This document shows positions 7,950-15,659 of a stretch of 43,824 nt of DNA, piece after piece. Under the pieces are notes generated by a model. The model had not been told where the DNA came from, did not search any database, and saw nothing but the letters and a program-made list of their open reading frames with translations. The translations under genes were made by a program, and so were the position numbers. The stretch covers positions 1 through 43,824 of the forward strand of contig JAJCZB010000018.1 in assembly GCA_029262595.1 (NCBI GenBank), given 5' to 3'. Source of the DNA: Candidatus Babelota bacterium (GTDB lineage Bacteria; Babelota; Babeliae; Babelales; Vermiphilaceae). Positions within the stretch are counted from its first letter, which is position 1, and the number at the start of each line of letters is the position of its first letter.

Positions 7950-9146
7950 ATGAATAAGTATAGTCTAATTTTTGCGTTATTTTCTTTTTCTGCTTTTGGA
8001 GCAGGGGTGGGCTCAGTATTTGAGTCAGATCCGTTTGATCTTGCAGGTACGCCGCTTGCCTCATTTGAATCGTGGTCTACTGTGGCGCAGGAAGCAAGAG
8101 ATTATTTTTCTCAGACGCTCAAAAAAGTTGGTTTTAGCGTTCCAGAATTGCGCGGTGCATCAAAAAATATTCTTACATCAGTAAAACGAATTCGCAGAAA
8201 TATCGATGTTTTGCAGTTTGAGGTTGAACGCCCTGATGGAGCTGTAGCCATTATCGGCAATATTGTGGCATTGGTTGATCAATTGCAAGGGCAAGCATCT
8301 TCAATTACGCACATGAAGGAAGCCTCCATTGTGCCAAGCTGGTTCCACTTTTTACTTAAATCGCCAAGCTTACTTTATAAATATAATCAGTTGATTGGGC
8401 AGATTGATAACCTCAATCTCAATGAATTGCTACGGCCAGTACAACGCATTATTAATGCGATGCGTGAGATATTTTTTTCATTGTTACAGATACGATCATC
8501 AACAGGAACTCTTCTAGCGCCAGCAATTATTTCAGATGAGTTGGTGCTTGCTATGCAAAATTTGATAAACACGATAGACGCGTTAAATCCAAAACTTACC
8601 GATATCGTAGTTTTTGGCAAAAGGCAATTGCGCACGGTGGGGACGCAATATGATCTTTTAAAGCATCTGTTGAGTAATCGTCAAAACTTAGAAAAGCTAA
8701 CGCAAGAATTATCTCTTCTTGAAGTAGAGGTTCCCCCTCGAATGAGCACTTTTTTAGCACATTTAAATCTGATTACTCAAGCAGCAGATCCGCTCATTCA
8801 AACGATTCAAAATTTTAATGCGACATTGCGTGAAAGGCTTGCTCAAAAGAAAAAAGAAACTGGTGCTCGTATTGCAACTCCTTCGATGATAACAGAGCAA
8901 ACACGTGACATTTTTCAATCGATGCGGGGCAATTTTAATAGCATTATCGGTAATGCAGGTATTACCCTTGGTGCTATTGCCGGGGTGGTACAAATTTCGA
9001 TCACCAATATTATTCAAGGTATTAAAACGCAGATTGATTTTGATGTTCTTGATCCGCGAGCGTATACAGCTGCTATTGAGATTCCTGCATTAGTTGATGA
9101 GCTGGTTGCAGGGGTACATCAGCTCCAGATAGCACTTCCAAAGTAG
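7950..9146 (+). CDS. Secreted helical protein of unknown function
   Basis: The 398-residue protein starts with a clear signal peptide (MNKYSLIFALFSFSAFGAG). The mature part is almost wholly helical with Leu/Ile heptads (for example LEKLTQELSLLEVEVP and IQTIQNFNATLRERLAQKKKE), giving long predicted coiled coils. A short Gly/Ala/Ile-rich hydrophobic stretch near 335-352 (NAGITLGAIAGVVQISI) could insert in a membrane. It follows the outer-membrane protein gene by 117 bp, with a possible own -10 TATATT near 7909. No family recognised; an envelope or secreted role is inferred from the signal peptide only. Confidence 0.6.
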   Translation: MNKYSLIFALFSFSAFGAGVGSVFESDPFDLAGTPLASFESWSTVAQEARDYFSQTLKKVGFSVPELRGASKNILTSVKRIRRNIDVLQFEVERPDGAVAIIGNIVALVDQLQGQASSITHMKEASIVPSWFHFLLKSPSLLYKYNQLIGQIDNLNLNELLRPVQRIINAMREIFFSLLQIRSSTGTLLAPAIISDELVLAMQNLINTIDALNPKLTDIVVFGKRQLRTVGTQYDLLKHLLSNRQNLEKLTQELSLLEVEVPPRMSTFLAHLNLITQAADPLIQTIQNFNATLRERLAQKKKETGARIATPSMITEQTRDIFQSMRGNFNSIIGNAGITLGAIAGVVQISITNIIQGIKTQIDFDVLDPRAYTAAIEIPALVDELVAGVHQLQIALPK

Positions 9147-9153
9147 ATTTAAA

Positions 9154-10347
9154 TCAGATAGTTTTTAGCATCTCAAATAGTTTAAGAGATTTTTTTGTGA
9201 TCAATTTTTTTGGATCATAAGAGGGCGTCGTGCGTGTGATGGCTTTTTGTTTTGCTTTCAATATTCGTTCAACTTTTTTATCTAATTGCGATTGGCTAAG
9301 TGTGCCGTTTTCAATAGCGTCCTTTATTGCCTGAATCGTTTGCGGTATATCCACCGGGCACAATAAGATATCTACTCCCGCTTGGAGGGCCGTTACGGCA
9401 ACTTCTTCAGAAGTATAAAGATCCGTAATTCCTTTCATACCAAGTCCATCAGTAAAAACAAGACCGGTAAATTGCAACTTATTGCGTAGCAGATCAGTTA
9501 TGATGTTATGCGACGTGGTTGCAGGAATGGTATCTTTTTCGGCAAGTGCCGGCACTGCAAGATGCGCGATCATTACTGAATCAACCCCCGCATTAATTAA
9601 GTGCTTAAAGGGCACAAACTCAATTTTTTGTAATCGTTTTTTTGCATGAGAAACGGTGCCAAAAGTAAGATGTGAATCAAATGCGGTATCCCCATGCCCT
9701 GGAAAATGTTTGGCGCAGGTGAGGATCCCAGCATCTTGCATCCCGCGCATAAAGAGGGTGGCATGATGCGCAACACGTTGAGGATTATTGCCAAATGAGC
9801 GGGTGCCAATAATTGGATTGTTGGGATTACTGTTAACATCGGCTACGGGTGCAAAATTGATATGCACTCCGAGTGCGGCGCAGTGATTTCCAACTTCTTT
9901 GCCAATTTCATAAATGAGATATTCGTTTTCGGGCGCGAGTGCTCCGAGCGCTGCAGCGCGAGGGAATTGGATGACGTCTTTTACGTGCCGCATACTCAGG
10001 CCCCATTCTGCATCCAGGCCAACTAAAAGAGGATGTTGGCTGAGAGCTTGGAGCTGCTGAGTTATTTCAATTTGCTGTTTTGGAGTTCCTGCTCCTAAAA
10101 AAATAATGCCTCCAATGTGATATTTTTTTATCATTTTTTTGGCGTGTTTAGGATCAAGATTATATGGTCTTTTTTCCATAAAATCAGGGTTTAAATCAGG
10201 CGCAGAAATTACGGCCATCATGATCAGCTGGCCTATCTTTTCGTCTAATGTCAGGCTTGAAAGAGAGGCAATAGCGGGGGCGCTTTGAGCAGCAAAAAGA
10301 GGGGTGAGCTGGGTGGCAAATAGGGTAAATATAATCCATTTTTTCAC
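9154..10347 (-). CDS. nagZ: Exported GH3 beta-N-acetylhexosaminidase (NagZ type)
   Basis: GH3 NagZ enzymes remove terminal beta-1,4-GlcNAc from muropeptides or other GlcNAc glycans. The family signature KHFPGHGDTAFDSH is at 213-226, with the Asp/His pair used as acid/base, and the nucleophile region FTDGLGMKG places Asp300 as nucleophile. LDAEWGLSMR at 111-120 is also typical. The start is GTG, preceded by AAGGAG at 10 nt. A signal peptide (MKKWIIFTLFATQLTPLFAAQ) sends it out of the cytoplasm, unlike E. coli NagZ. It is divergent from a GH1-family gene 160 bp away and convergent with the secreted helical protein 7 bp away. A role in wall turnover or in degrading host glycans are both possible. 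Confidence 0.86.
   Translation of the reverse strand: MKKWIIFTLFATQLTPLFAAQSAPAIASLSSLTLDEKIGQLIMMAVISAPDLNPDFMEKRPYNLDPKHAKKMIKKYHIGGIIFLGAGTPKQQIEITQQLQALSQHPLLVGLDAEWGLSMRHVKDVIQFPRAAALGALAPENEYLIYEIGKEVGNHCAALGVHINFAPVADVNSNPNNPIIGTRSFGNNPQRVAHHATLFMRGMQDAGILTCAKHFPGHGDTAFDSHLTFGTVSHAKKRLQKIEFVPFKHLINAGVDSVMIAHLAVPALAEKDTIPATTSHNIITDLLRNKLQFTGLVFTDGLGMKGITDLYTSEEVAVTALQAGVDILLCPVDIPQTIQAIKDAIENGTLSQSQLDKKVERILKAKQKAITRTTPSYDPKKLITKKSLKLFEMLKTI
9170..9197 (+). terminator. Probable terminator inside the 3' end of the convergent nagZ-like gene
   Basis: ATCTC at 9170-9174 pairs with GAGAT at 9186-9190, with AAA/TTT able to extend the stem, followed by seven T residues. It would end transcripts from the gene stopping at 9146 and lies within the last codons of the opposite-strand gene. 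Confidence 0.5.
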
Positions 10348-10507
10348 GATTCACATGCTCCTTGATATATCGTATATAGGCTCCATCAGGTGGCATCGGG
10401 AGGGTTGTTGCAGATAGAAATGTCTCTGGTATGCTTATAGTAACGATAAATAAAGGATTGAGTAAAGAGTTATGGCTCTTTAGGGGCATGATGAAGGGAG
10501 TCTTGTC

Positions 10508-12109
10508 ATGGAAATCCAAACACTATTTTTAGCTATGAAAGCACTTGGAATAGGTCTTGCTACCCTTATTGGTGGTGTGACAGTATATGAGCGTGATTTG
10601 GTTAAATATTCGTATGAACGTTCGCAAGAGACGGGTGCGCATACGCAGGAATTTCCGATTGTTATTCCTCAAGAATTACCTTCTATGCAAGCAATTGCAC
10701 AAGAAATTGCTAAGTACGTGGATCCAGCACAATTTATGTTTGGTGGTTCTACTTCTGAGCACCAATGTAGTAAAAAATGTACGCCAAAAATCTGTACGCA
10801 TTCTCGTTTTATTGAAGAGCAAAATGCGCAGCGATCAGATGAAGACCGTATGGCGCAGCCAACGGATGCGCGCTATAAAATGAACTGGTATGACAATTAT
10901 AAAAATTATATCGATGATGCAGTTCGTGGTATGTATTTACGTGATCTTCGCTTCTCGATTGAGTGGGCATTAGTGCAGCCGGAAGGCCCTGAATCATGGG
11001 ATGAGGCAGTACTTGATCACTATGCGGATCTTTTTATCACCTGTCTGAAAAAGAAGGTGAGACCATTAGTATGCTTGCATCACTATACTGATCCTAATTG
11101 GTTTTTCCATGAGAAAAAAGGTTTTACCAAAATTGAAAACGTTCAATACTTTGTAGATTACTGTACAAAAGTATATGAGCACATTATGAAAAAAGTTGCG
11201 GCTAATAAAGATGCTTTAAATGCATTGCAGCGCATGGGTGCACGTCAACCAATGTGGGCGACATTTAACGCGCCTGCCGGATATGTATTTAGAGTGCATA
11301 GGCAAGAGCCGCTTGATAAAAAATTAACAGGGCTTGGTCTTATTGCTGAGGCAATAAAAAATACCTGTGAAGCAACAGTGCAAGTGAGTAAATCTCTCAA
11401 AGCACGATTTGCAGATATGAGTTTTCCTGTAGCGATACAGATGCCACAGGTTGGTTTTCTGAAAAATGGATTACAGGTTGATGCTCAACCAAGCCGTGTA
11501 AGTGCCCTTTCGCGTACGTTTGCAAATCTTGGAGACCAAATGCGCCATGAGGCTATCTACAATTTTTTCACAACCGGTGTGTTTAACGCACGCCACGTAT
11601 ATCACGAAAATAAAGATGCAGTCGGCAGTATAGACTTTGTTGGTCTTAATTATTATGCAAATAAAAAATTGCATTTACTGAACACCGTCCCTGCAACTAC
11701 TGATGAAAAGCGTCTTACTGATGGGGGTTATCATTCATACCCAGAAGGGATGTATCGTGCGATCGTTGAATTGCATGAAAAAATGATTAAGCCAATTGAA
11801 GAAACTACCAGCAAAGAACTTCCGATGTTTGTAGCAGAGAATGGTATTGCGACTATGAATGATGCGCAGCGCGCACGATTCTATCATGAGCATTTATATG
11901 TGATCATGAAGGCAAACCAAGATGGTTATAAAGTGCGTGGTTACTTGCCATGGACGCTTTTTGATAACTATGAATGGCCTGCGCTTAAAAATAATACTGA
12001 GCGTAATTATGGAATTTTTGCAGTAACTAACGATGGTAAACATCTGACGTTAAAACCGGGGTCAGATATATTAAATATATTTGGAACGGCATTGCGTGCC
12101 ATACGATAA
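10508..12109 (+). CDS. GH1-family protein lacking the catalytic acid/base glutamate
   Basis: GH1 enzymes are retaining beta-glycosidases. This 533-residue protein has an N-terminal hydrophobic segment (about 5-26, signal or anchor), then family landmarks in order: FMFGGSTSEHQ (76-86), RFSIEW (148-153), LHHYTDPNWF (190-199), DFVGLNYY (376-383), nucleophile Glu444 in VAENG, and WTLFDNYEWP near the C-terminus. The acid/base motif, normally TFNEP, reads TFNAP with Ala255 (codon GCG at 11270-11272). Loss of that Glu as in plant myrosinases suggests altered chemistry, use of activated substrates, or a binding role. The ATG follows GGGAG by 7 nt. It is divergent from the GH3 gene and ended by a strong terminator. 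Confidence 0.85.
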   Translation: MEIQTLFLAMKALGIGLATLIGGVTVYERDLVKYSYERSQETGAHTQEFPIVIPQELPSMQAIAQEIAKYVDPAQFMFGGSTSEHQCSKKCTPKICTHSRFIEEQNAQRSDEDRMAQPTDARYKMNWYDNYKNYIDDAVRGMYLRDLRFSIEWALVQPEGPESWDEAVLDHYADLFITCLKKKVRPLVCLHHYTDPNWFFHEKKGFTKIENVQYFVDYCTKVYEHIMKKVAANKDALNALQRMGARQPMWATFNAPAGYVFRVHRQEPLDKKLTGLGLIAEAIKNTCEATVQVSKSLKARFADMSFPVAIQMPQVGFLKNGLQVDAQPSRVSALSRTFANLGDQMRHEAIYNFFTTGVFNARHVYHENKDAVGSIDFVGLNYYANKKLHLLNTVPATTDEKRLTDGGYHSYPEGMYRAIVELHEKMIKPIEETTSKELPMFVAENGIATMNDAQRARFYHEHLYVIMKANQDGYKVRGYLPWTLFDNYEWPALKNNTERNYGIFAVTNDGKHLTLKPGSDILNIFGTALRAIR

Positions 12110-12118
12110 AAATAATAG

Positions 12119-12150
12119 AAAGCGCCGGGCTCACACCCGGCGCTTTTTTT
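12119..12150 (+). terminator. Intrinsic terminator after the GH1 gene
   Basis: An 11-bp perfect GC-rich stem, AAAGCGCCGGG with CCCGGCGCTTT, with loop CTCACA is followed by a T-run to 12150. It lies 10 bp after the GH1 stop codon and faces the end of a minus-strand gene. Confidence 0.92.
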
Positions 12151-12177
12151 GATGCGTTATATTAATAAAGTGAAAAG

Positions 12178-12741
12178 CTAATTGGTTTGAGTGCCCAGTT
12201 CCTGCGTATCGTCCTCAGTTGCTGGGATAATGCGAGGCATTTCTTCTAGCGTAAATGCGCCAGCATCATCCGTTTTGAATGTAACTTTTTTGGTTGTAGA
12301 ATCGTATACCACTGTGCCGGTGTACTGTGCTCCCGCTTTTAATTGAAGGGTGAGTTTTTTTTCATGATACTTTGCGCCAAATGCCAGGAGTGCTACTTGT
12401 TCGCGCTTTCTTTCTCGTATGCGAATTTGTGGATCTACTCCTTGCGGTAATGTGCGCCGCGCCTTAGCTTCCAGGACAGTAGGAGCCGCACTCAGAGGTA
12501 ATGTACCTCCGCCATTCACAACTAATTCAACCTTGCCGGTTCGATGACTAATCTGAACTGTTCCCGTATGATCAGCGCCAGTTTTTAATTTTACAGTTAC
12601 AATTTGTCCGTTATATTTTCTCCCAAAAGCAGCGAGCGCATCTGCTGTTTCTCGTCGTTCAGCTGCATACGGGTCTGCTGCCACAGCTGGAAGGATTAGC
12701 ATGCATACAGACAAAAGTAGTGCTGTTGAAAGTTTCTTCAT
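12178..12741 (-). CDS. Secreted protein with two tandem small beta-barrel-like repeats
   Basis: The 187-residue protein has a signal peptide (1-22, ending LPAVAA). The mature part is an internal duplication: residues 35-92 and 117-174 align from ALAAFG/ALLAFG through TGADHTGTV/AGAQYTGTV to PTVLEA/PRIIPA. Each unit is a short helix with (R/A)KY followed by about four or five beta-strands with the pattern VTVKLKTG..TGTV, reminiscent of the strand-turn pattern of Sm/LSm or SH3-like barrels. That fold is inference. An acidic tail (ATEDDTQELG) ends the protein. A CGGAGA site precedes the ATG. It stands just upstream of nothing on its strand except the terminator region at 12.12-12.15 kb. Confidence 0.65.
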   Translation of the reverse strand: MKKLSTALLLSVCMLILPAVAADPYAAERRETADALAAFGRKYNGQIVTVKLKTGADHTGTVQISHRTGKVELVVNGGGTLPLSAAPTVLEAKARRTLPQGVDPQIRIRERKREQVALLAFGAKYHEKKLTLQLKAGAQYTGTVVYDSTTKKVTFKTDDAGAFTLEEMPRIIPATEDDTQELGTQTN

Positions 12742-12790
12742 AAAGTCTCCGTTGTATGAATATGTGTTAACTCCGGGTATGATAGAATTT

Positions 12791-13210
12791 TTATTTTAAA
12801 AGCGCAAGCGCTTGTATTTTACCAGTAATGGATGGCCTGCTTCCTTCATGAGCGCGAGTTTGTAACATGGTTTTTTCGGTTTTAGTGAGAGGTCGCACGC
12901 CCCATTTTTTGGGGCAAGTAGTAAAAGGGATGCTTATAGAGTGACGCTCTTTTCCATCAAAACGATGCAAGCAAACGCTTGCGATGCGTGGTTCACGCTC
13001 AGAAGTTTTTTGATTTTCTACAAACGTAATCTCGCGAGTTACGAGTGCGTATTGAGTATTGCCATGAGCATCTTGATACGCTACAACGCTCCATTCAAAA
13101 GGCGCCCACTCGAGCGAATCGATCGGGCCTTTATGAGGATCAGTATTGTGCATTGCAAGTGACGTTGCAATAAATACAGATGCAAAAAGCACCATAAAGC
13201 GTTGCTTCAT
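12791..13210 (-). CDS. Small secreted protein of unknown function
   Basis: The start at 13210 is chosen because GGAGA lies just upstream and the product then opens with a typical signal peptide, MKQRFMVLFASVFIATSLA; an ATG seven codons earlier lacks this. The 139-residue product has a mature part with a YALVTREITFVE beta-like stretch, CLHRFDGKERHSISIPFTTCPKKWG with two Cys residues, and a basic C-terminus. I recognise no family. It lies 49 bp upstream of the duplicated small-barrel gene on the same strand, so the two may be co-transcribed. Confidence 0.55.
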   Translation of the reverse strand: MKQRFMVLFASVFIATSLAMHNTDPHKGPIDSLEWAPFEWSVVAYQDAHGNTQYALVTREITFVENQKTSEREPRIASVCLHRFDGKERHSISIPFTTCPKKWGVRPLTKTEKTMLQTRAHEGSRPSITGKIQALALLK

Positions 13211-13284
13211 ATAATTCTCCATGTATAACAAACCTTAATTTGGCAAGTTTAGGATGTTTTATGGAGTGGGTCAAGAAGGTGGGT

Positions 13285-14385
13285 CTATACGTTAAAGCGA
13301 ACTAATACCACATCGCCATCATGTACCAAATAATCTTGGCCTTCTTTGCGCCATTTACCTGTATCTTTAAGCTTGGCCTCAGAGCCGGCATCAAAAATGT
13401 CTTCGCAATTAAAAAGTTCTGCGCAAATAAATCCGCGCTCTAAATCAGAGTGAATTTCTCCGGCAGCTTGGCGGATTGTAGATCCTTTTTTAACTGGCCA
13501 TGCGTGCGCTTCTTTTGGCCCACATGTGAAGAATGTTATGAGGCCTAATCGCTCATATGTTTTTTTAATAATGGTATCCAATCCCGGCTCTTCAAGGCCG
13601 ATCATGCCCATCATTTCTTGCGCTTCTTCATGCTCAAGTTGCGAAAGCTCATATTCAATTTTTGCACTAATGGGGATCACGCGATCTGCCCCAAATTCTT
13701 TTACGAGTGCTTGATAGTGCGGATTGCTTTCATGATTGCCGATTTCATTTTCTGCAATGTTGGCAATAATTAAAAAATCTTTTGCAGTCAGAAGGGGGAT
13801 GGTCTCAATTGGAGATGCTTCAATAATTCGGCGTACTTCTTTGTTATTGCCTTCCTCAAGTGCATTATTAATTGAGGTAAGCAGCGCCTGCTCAGCTTCG
13901 AGTTCTTTTTTCTCTTGTGGCTTATTTGTGCTGCGCAATAATTTTGGAAATCGTTCGAGGCGTTTTTTAACCGACTCTAAATCTTTGAGCATCAGCTCAG
14001 CAACAATAATATGATAATCTTCTAGTGGATCAATTTCATCTGTGCGCACAATATTTGGATCTTCAAAGCAGCGCAGTACATGCAAAATCAAATTTACGCC
14101 ATGAATGTGGCTCAAAAATTGATTGCCGAGCCCTTCGCCCGAAGCGGCGCCTTTTACGAGCCCTGCGATATCTACGAAGTTAACCGTTGATGGGATTTTC
14201 TTTTGCGATCCGTATATTTTTTGCAATTGATCAAGCCGCTCATCGGGCACGAGCGTGATTGCCATGTGGGGATCAATGGTGCAAAAGGGGTAATTTTCTG
14301 CGGGAATTTGCGATTTTGTAAGTGCGTTAAAAAGGGTCGATTTACCGACGTTTGGCAGCCCGACTAAACCAGCTTGAATACTCAT
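13285..14385 (-). CDS. ychF: Redox-regulated ATPase/GTPase YchF (OLA1 family)
   Basis: YchF is a universally conserved Obg-like P-loop NTPase that binds ribosomes and prefers ATP. The 366-residue length matches. The P-loop GLPNVGKSTLFNALT is at about 9-23, followed by NYPFCTIDP, the G3 region DIAGLVKGAASGEGLGNQFLSHI, a coiled-coil middle, and the C-terminal TGS domain beginning about FFTCGPKEAHAWPVKKGSTIRQAAGEIHSDLERGF. It is monocistronic on the minus strand with a short leader before the divergent small membrane protein gene. Confidence 0.97.
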   Translation of the reverse strand: MSIQAGLVGLPNVGKSTLFNALTKSQIPAENYPFCTIDPHMAITLVPDERLDQLQKIYGSQKKIPSTVNFVDIAGLVKGAASGEGLGNQFLSHIHGVNLILHVLRCFEDPNIVRTDEIDPLEDYHIIVAELMLKDLESVKKRLERFPKLLRSTNKPQEKKELEAEQALLTSINNALEEGNNKEVRRIIEASPIETIPLLTAKDFLIIANIAENEIGNHESNPHYQALVKEFGADRVIPISAKIEYELSQLEHEEAQEMMGMIGLEEPGLDTIIKKTYERLGLITFFTCGPKEAHAWPVKKGSTIRQAAGEIHSDLERGFICAELFNCEDIFDAGSEAKLKDTGKWRKEGQDYLVHDGDVVLVRFNV

Positions 14386-14533
14386 AATGTTTCCTTATCT
14401 GTAATGGTATTAGTGTGCGCGAAAAACGCGATTAATTCAAGCTGATCGAGCAATTATCTTGTGTTTCGCCGACTACTATGCTACAAATCAAAAGCAGTTG
14501 AAAATAATCTAACCTTTTTCCAAGGAGTAAGTA

Positions 14534-14782
14534 ATGAAACATCCAGTATTGAAATGGGTTTTCATGGGATCGTGGCTTATTAGTGCATTAGCTACCATTA
14601 ACGTTGGGCTTGCACCATTTGGCTTTGATTTTTTTAGAACAGATTTTATGCTAACGAACATGTATAACCTTATGGCGCCAATTCACTATGTTATTTTGGC
14701 TTCAGGTCTTGTTAGCTTGGCATTGTTCGTTATGTCTCTTACCGGGCATTGCGGATGCAGCAAATGCAATGGCAAATGCTAA
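14534..14782 (+). CDS. Small two-helix membrane protein, DUF378-like, with Cys-rich tail
   Basis: The 82-residue protein has two hydrophobic segments (about 6-28 and 48-68). The INVGLAPFGFDFF stretch between them resembles the INWGLVG...F pattern of DUF378 (YuzA-like) proteins. The C-terminus, GHCGCSKCNGKC, carries four Cys residues and a His in 12 residues, a possible metal- or thiol-reactive tail that standard DUF378 proteins do not need. An AAGGAG site lies 7 nt before the ATG. It is divergent from ychF. Function unknown; DUF378 similarity is by eye. Confidence 0.65.
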   Translation: MKHPVLKWVFMGSWLISALATINVGLAPFGFDFFRTDFMLTNMYNLMAPIHYVILASGLVSLALFVMSLTGHCGCSKCNGKC

Positions 14783-14803
14783 TTCTTTTTCATTGAGTTC
14801 AAA

Positions 14804-14834
14804 AAAGGGCCAGCGTATTACTCACTGGCCCTTT
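14804..14834 (-). terminator. Bidirectional terminator overlapping the end of the minus-strand CDS
   Basis: AAAGGGCCAG (14804-14813) pairs with CTGGCCCTTT (14825-14834) around an 11-nt loop. On the minus strand the second arm is followed by a TTTTTT run. The minus-strand gene's last codons form one arm and its TGA (14822-14824) lies in the loop. It can also serve the plus-strand gene ending at 14782. Confidence 0.82.
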
Positions 14835-15064
14835 GCTTTTGCTAATTCGGCACGAGCTTCACGGAGCGAATTTTTAATTTGTGCATTTCTTTGATTCCAT
14901 TGCTGGCCACTGCGAAACAGTTGGTTATACTGTAACTCATCTTCGTATTCTTGAATTATTCCCTGAAGACGTTTTATTTGCCTGCTTTCAGCAGCATGCA
15001 TTTCTGCAATGGGAGTTCCTGCGGATAAAAATACACACAAAAATATACGGAGAGAGTTCTTCAT
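14822..15064 (-). CDS. Short secreted coiled-coil protein
   Basis: The 80-residue product has a signal peptide (about 1-25, MKNSLRIFLCVFLSAGTPIAEMHAA) and a mature part of about 55 residues that is one continuous helix rich in Gln, Glu and Arg (RQIKRLQGIIQEYEDELQ, QIKNSLREARAELAKAKG). It is the most distant member of a run of similar genes up to 17.1 kb. The 3' end is unusual: the final codons and stop belong to a terminator hairpin. No known family recognised. Confidence 0.55.
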   Translation of the reverse strand: MKNSLRIFLCVFLSAGTPIAEMHAAESRQIKRLQGIIQEYEDELQYNQLFRSGQQWNQRNAQIKNSLREARAELAKAKGQ

Positions 15065-15088
15065 ACTACTTCTTTATTTTTACTTTTC

Positions 15089-15349
15089 CTAATCTCTGAA
15101 TTGATTGCGTTGTGCTTCAAGTCTCCTTATTTGGTCTCGTATTGCCATGATTCGCCCAGGAAGAGTGTGATCAGGCCGTTTTAGTTGAAGGTCAAAGTCA
15201 CTTAGAAGGGGGGCGAGCTGTGCGTTTAATTGCAGGATTTGCGCATCAATAGCTGTGATTTGCTCCTCTATGGCACCAGGACGTGGTGCAGCCGCGTGTA
15301 GTGCGGTGAGATTGCAAAGAATAAGTAGGGTGTATATGATTTTTTTCAT
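15089..15349 (-). CDS. Short secreted coiled-coil protein, family member 2
   Basis: The 86-residue product has a signal peptide (MKKIIYTLLILCNLTALHAAA) and a mature helix of about 65 residues with the motif ITAIDAQILQLNAQL and then IMAIRDQIRRLEAQRNQ. Its C-terminal coding DNA is closely similar to that of the next upstream gene (15372-15650), while the signal-peptide DNA is less so. The ribosome site is weak. The spacing of 22-24 bp to neighbours on the same strand suggests an operon. Function unknown; the heptad pattern suggests self-association or binding to another helical protein. Confidence 0.6.
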   Translation of the reverse strand: MKKIIYTLLILCNLTALHAAAPRPGAIEEQITAIDAQILQLNAQLAPLLSDFDLQLKRPDHTLPGRIMAIRDQIRRLEAQRNQFRD

Positions 15350-15371
15350 AGTAATCGCTCTATTATTATTA

Positions 15372-15650
15372 TTATATATCTTCTAACTCTTCCTGATCTC
15401 TTAATTGATCGCGTTGTGCTTCAAGCCTCCTTATTTGGACTTGTATTGCCAAGATTCGATTATTAAGAGTGGGATCAGGCACCGGCGCTGTTTGATCGTG
15501 AAACTCTGCTTGAAGCTGGTTGCGCTGTGCTGTTAATTGCTGAATTTGCGCATCAATAGTTGTGATTTCCTCTGCATTACCATGGCGTGCTGCAGCTTGT
15601 AGTGAGGCAATATTTGCGAGAACGATAAGTGAGAACAATAGCTTCTTCAT
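15372..15650 (-). CDS. Short secreted coiled-coil protein, family member 3 (mosaic)
   Basis: The 92-residue product has a signal peptide MKKLLFSLIVLANIASLQAAA followed by EEITTIDAQIQQLTAQRNQLQ and a second helix ILAIQVQIRRLEAQRDQLRDQ with an acidic end. Its first 25 or so codons are almost identical in DNA to those of 15660-15962, whereas its second half matches 15089-15349. It is therefore a hybrid of its two neighbours. An AAAGGAG site supports the ATG. It lies only 9 bp after the upstream gene, so co-transcription is very likely. Confidence 0.65.
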   Translation of the reverse strand: MKKLLFSLIVLANIASLQAAARHGNAEEITTIDAQIQQLTAQRNQLQAEFHDQTAPVPDPTLNNRILAIQVQIRRLEAQRDQLRDQEELEDI

Positions 15651-15659
15651 ACGGCTCCT

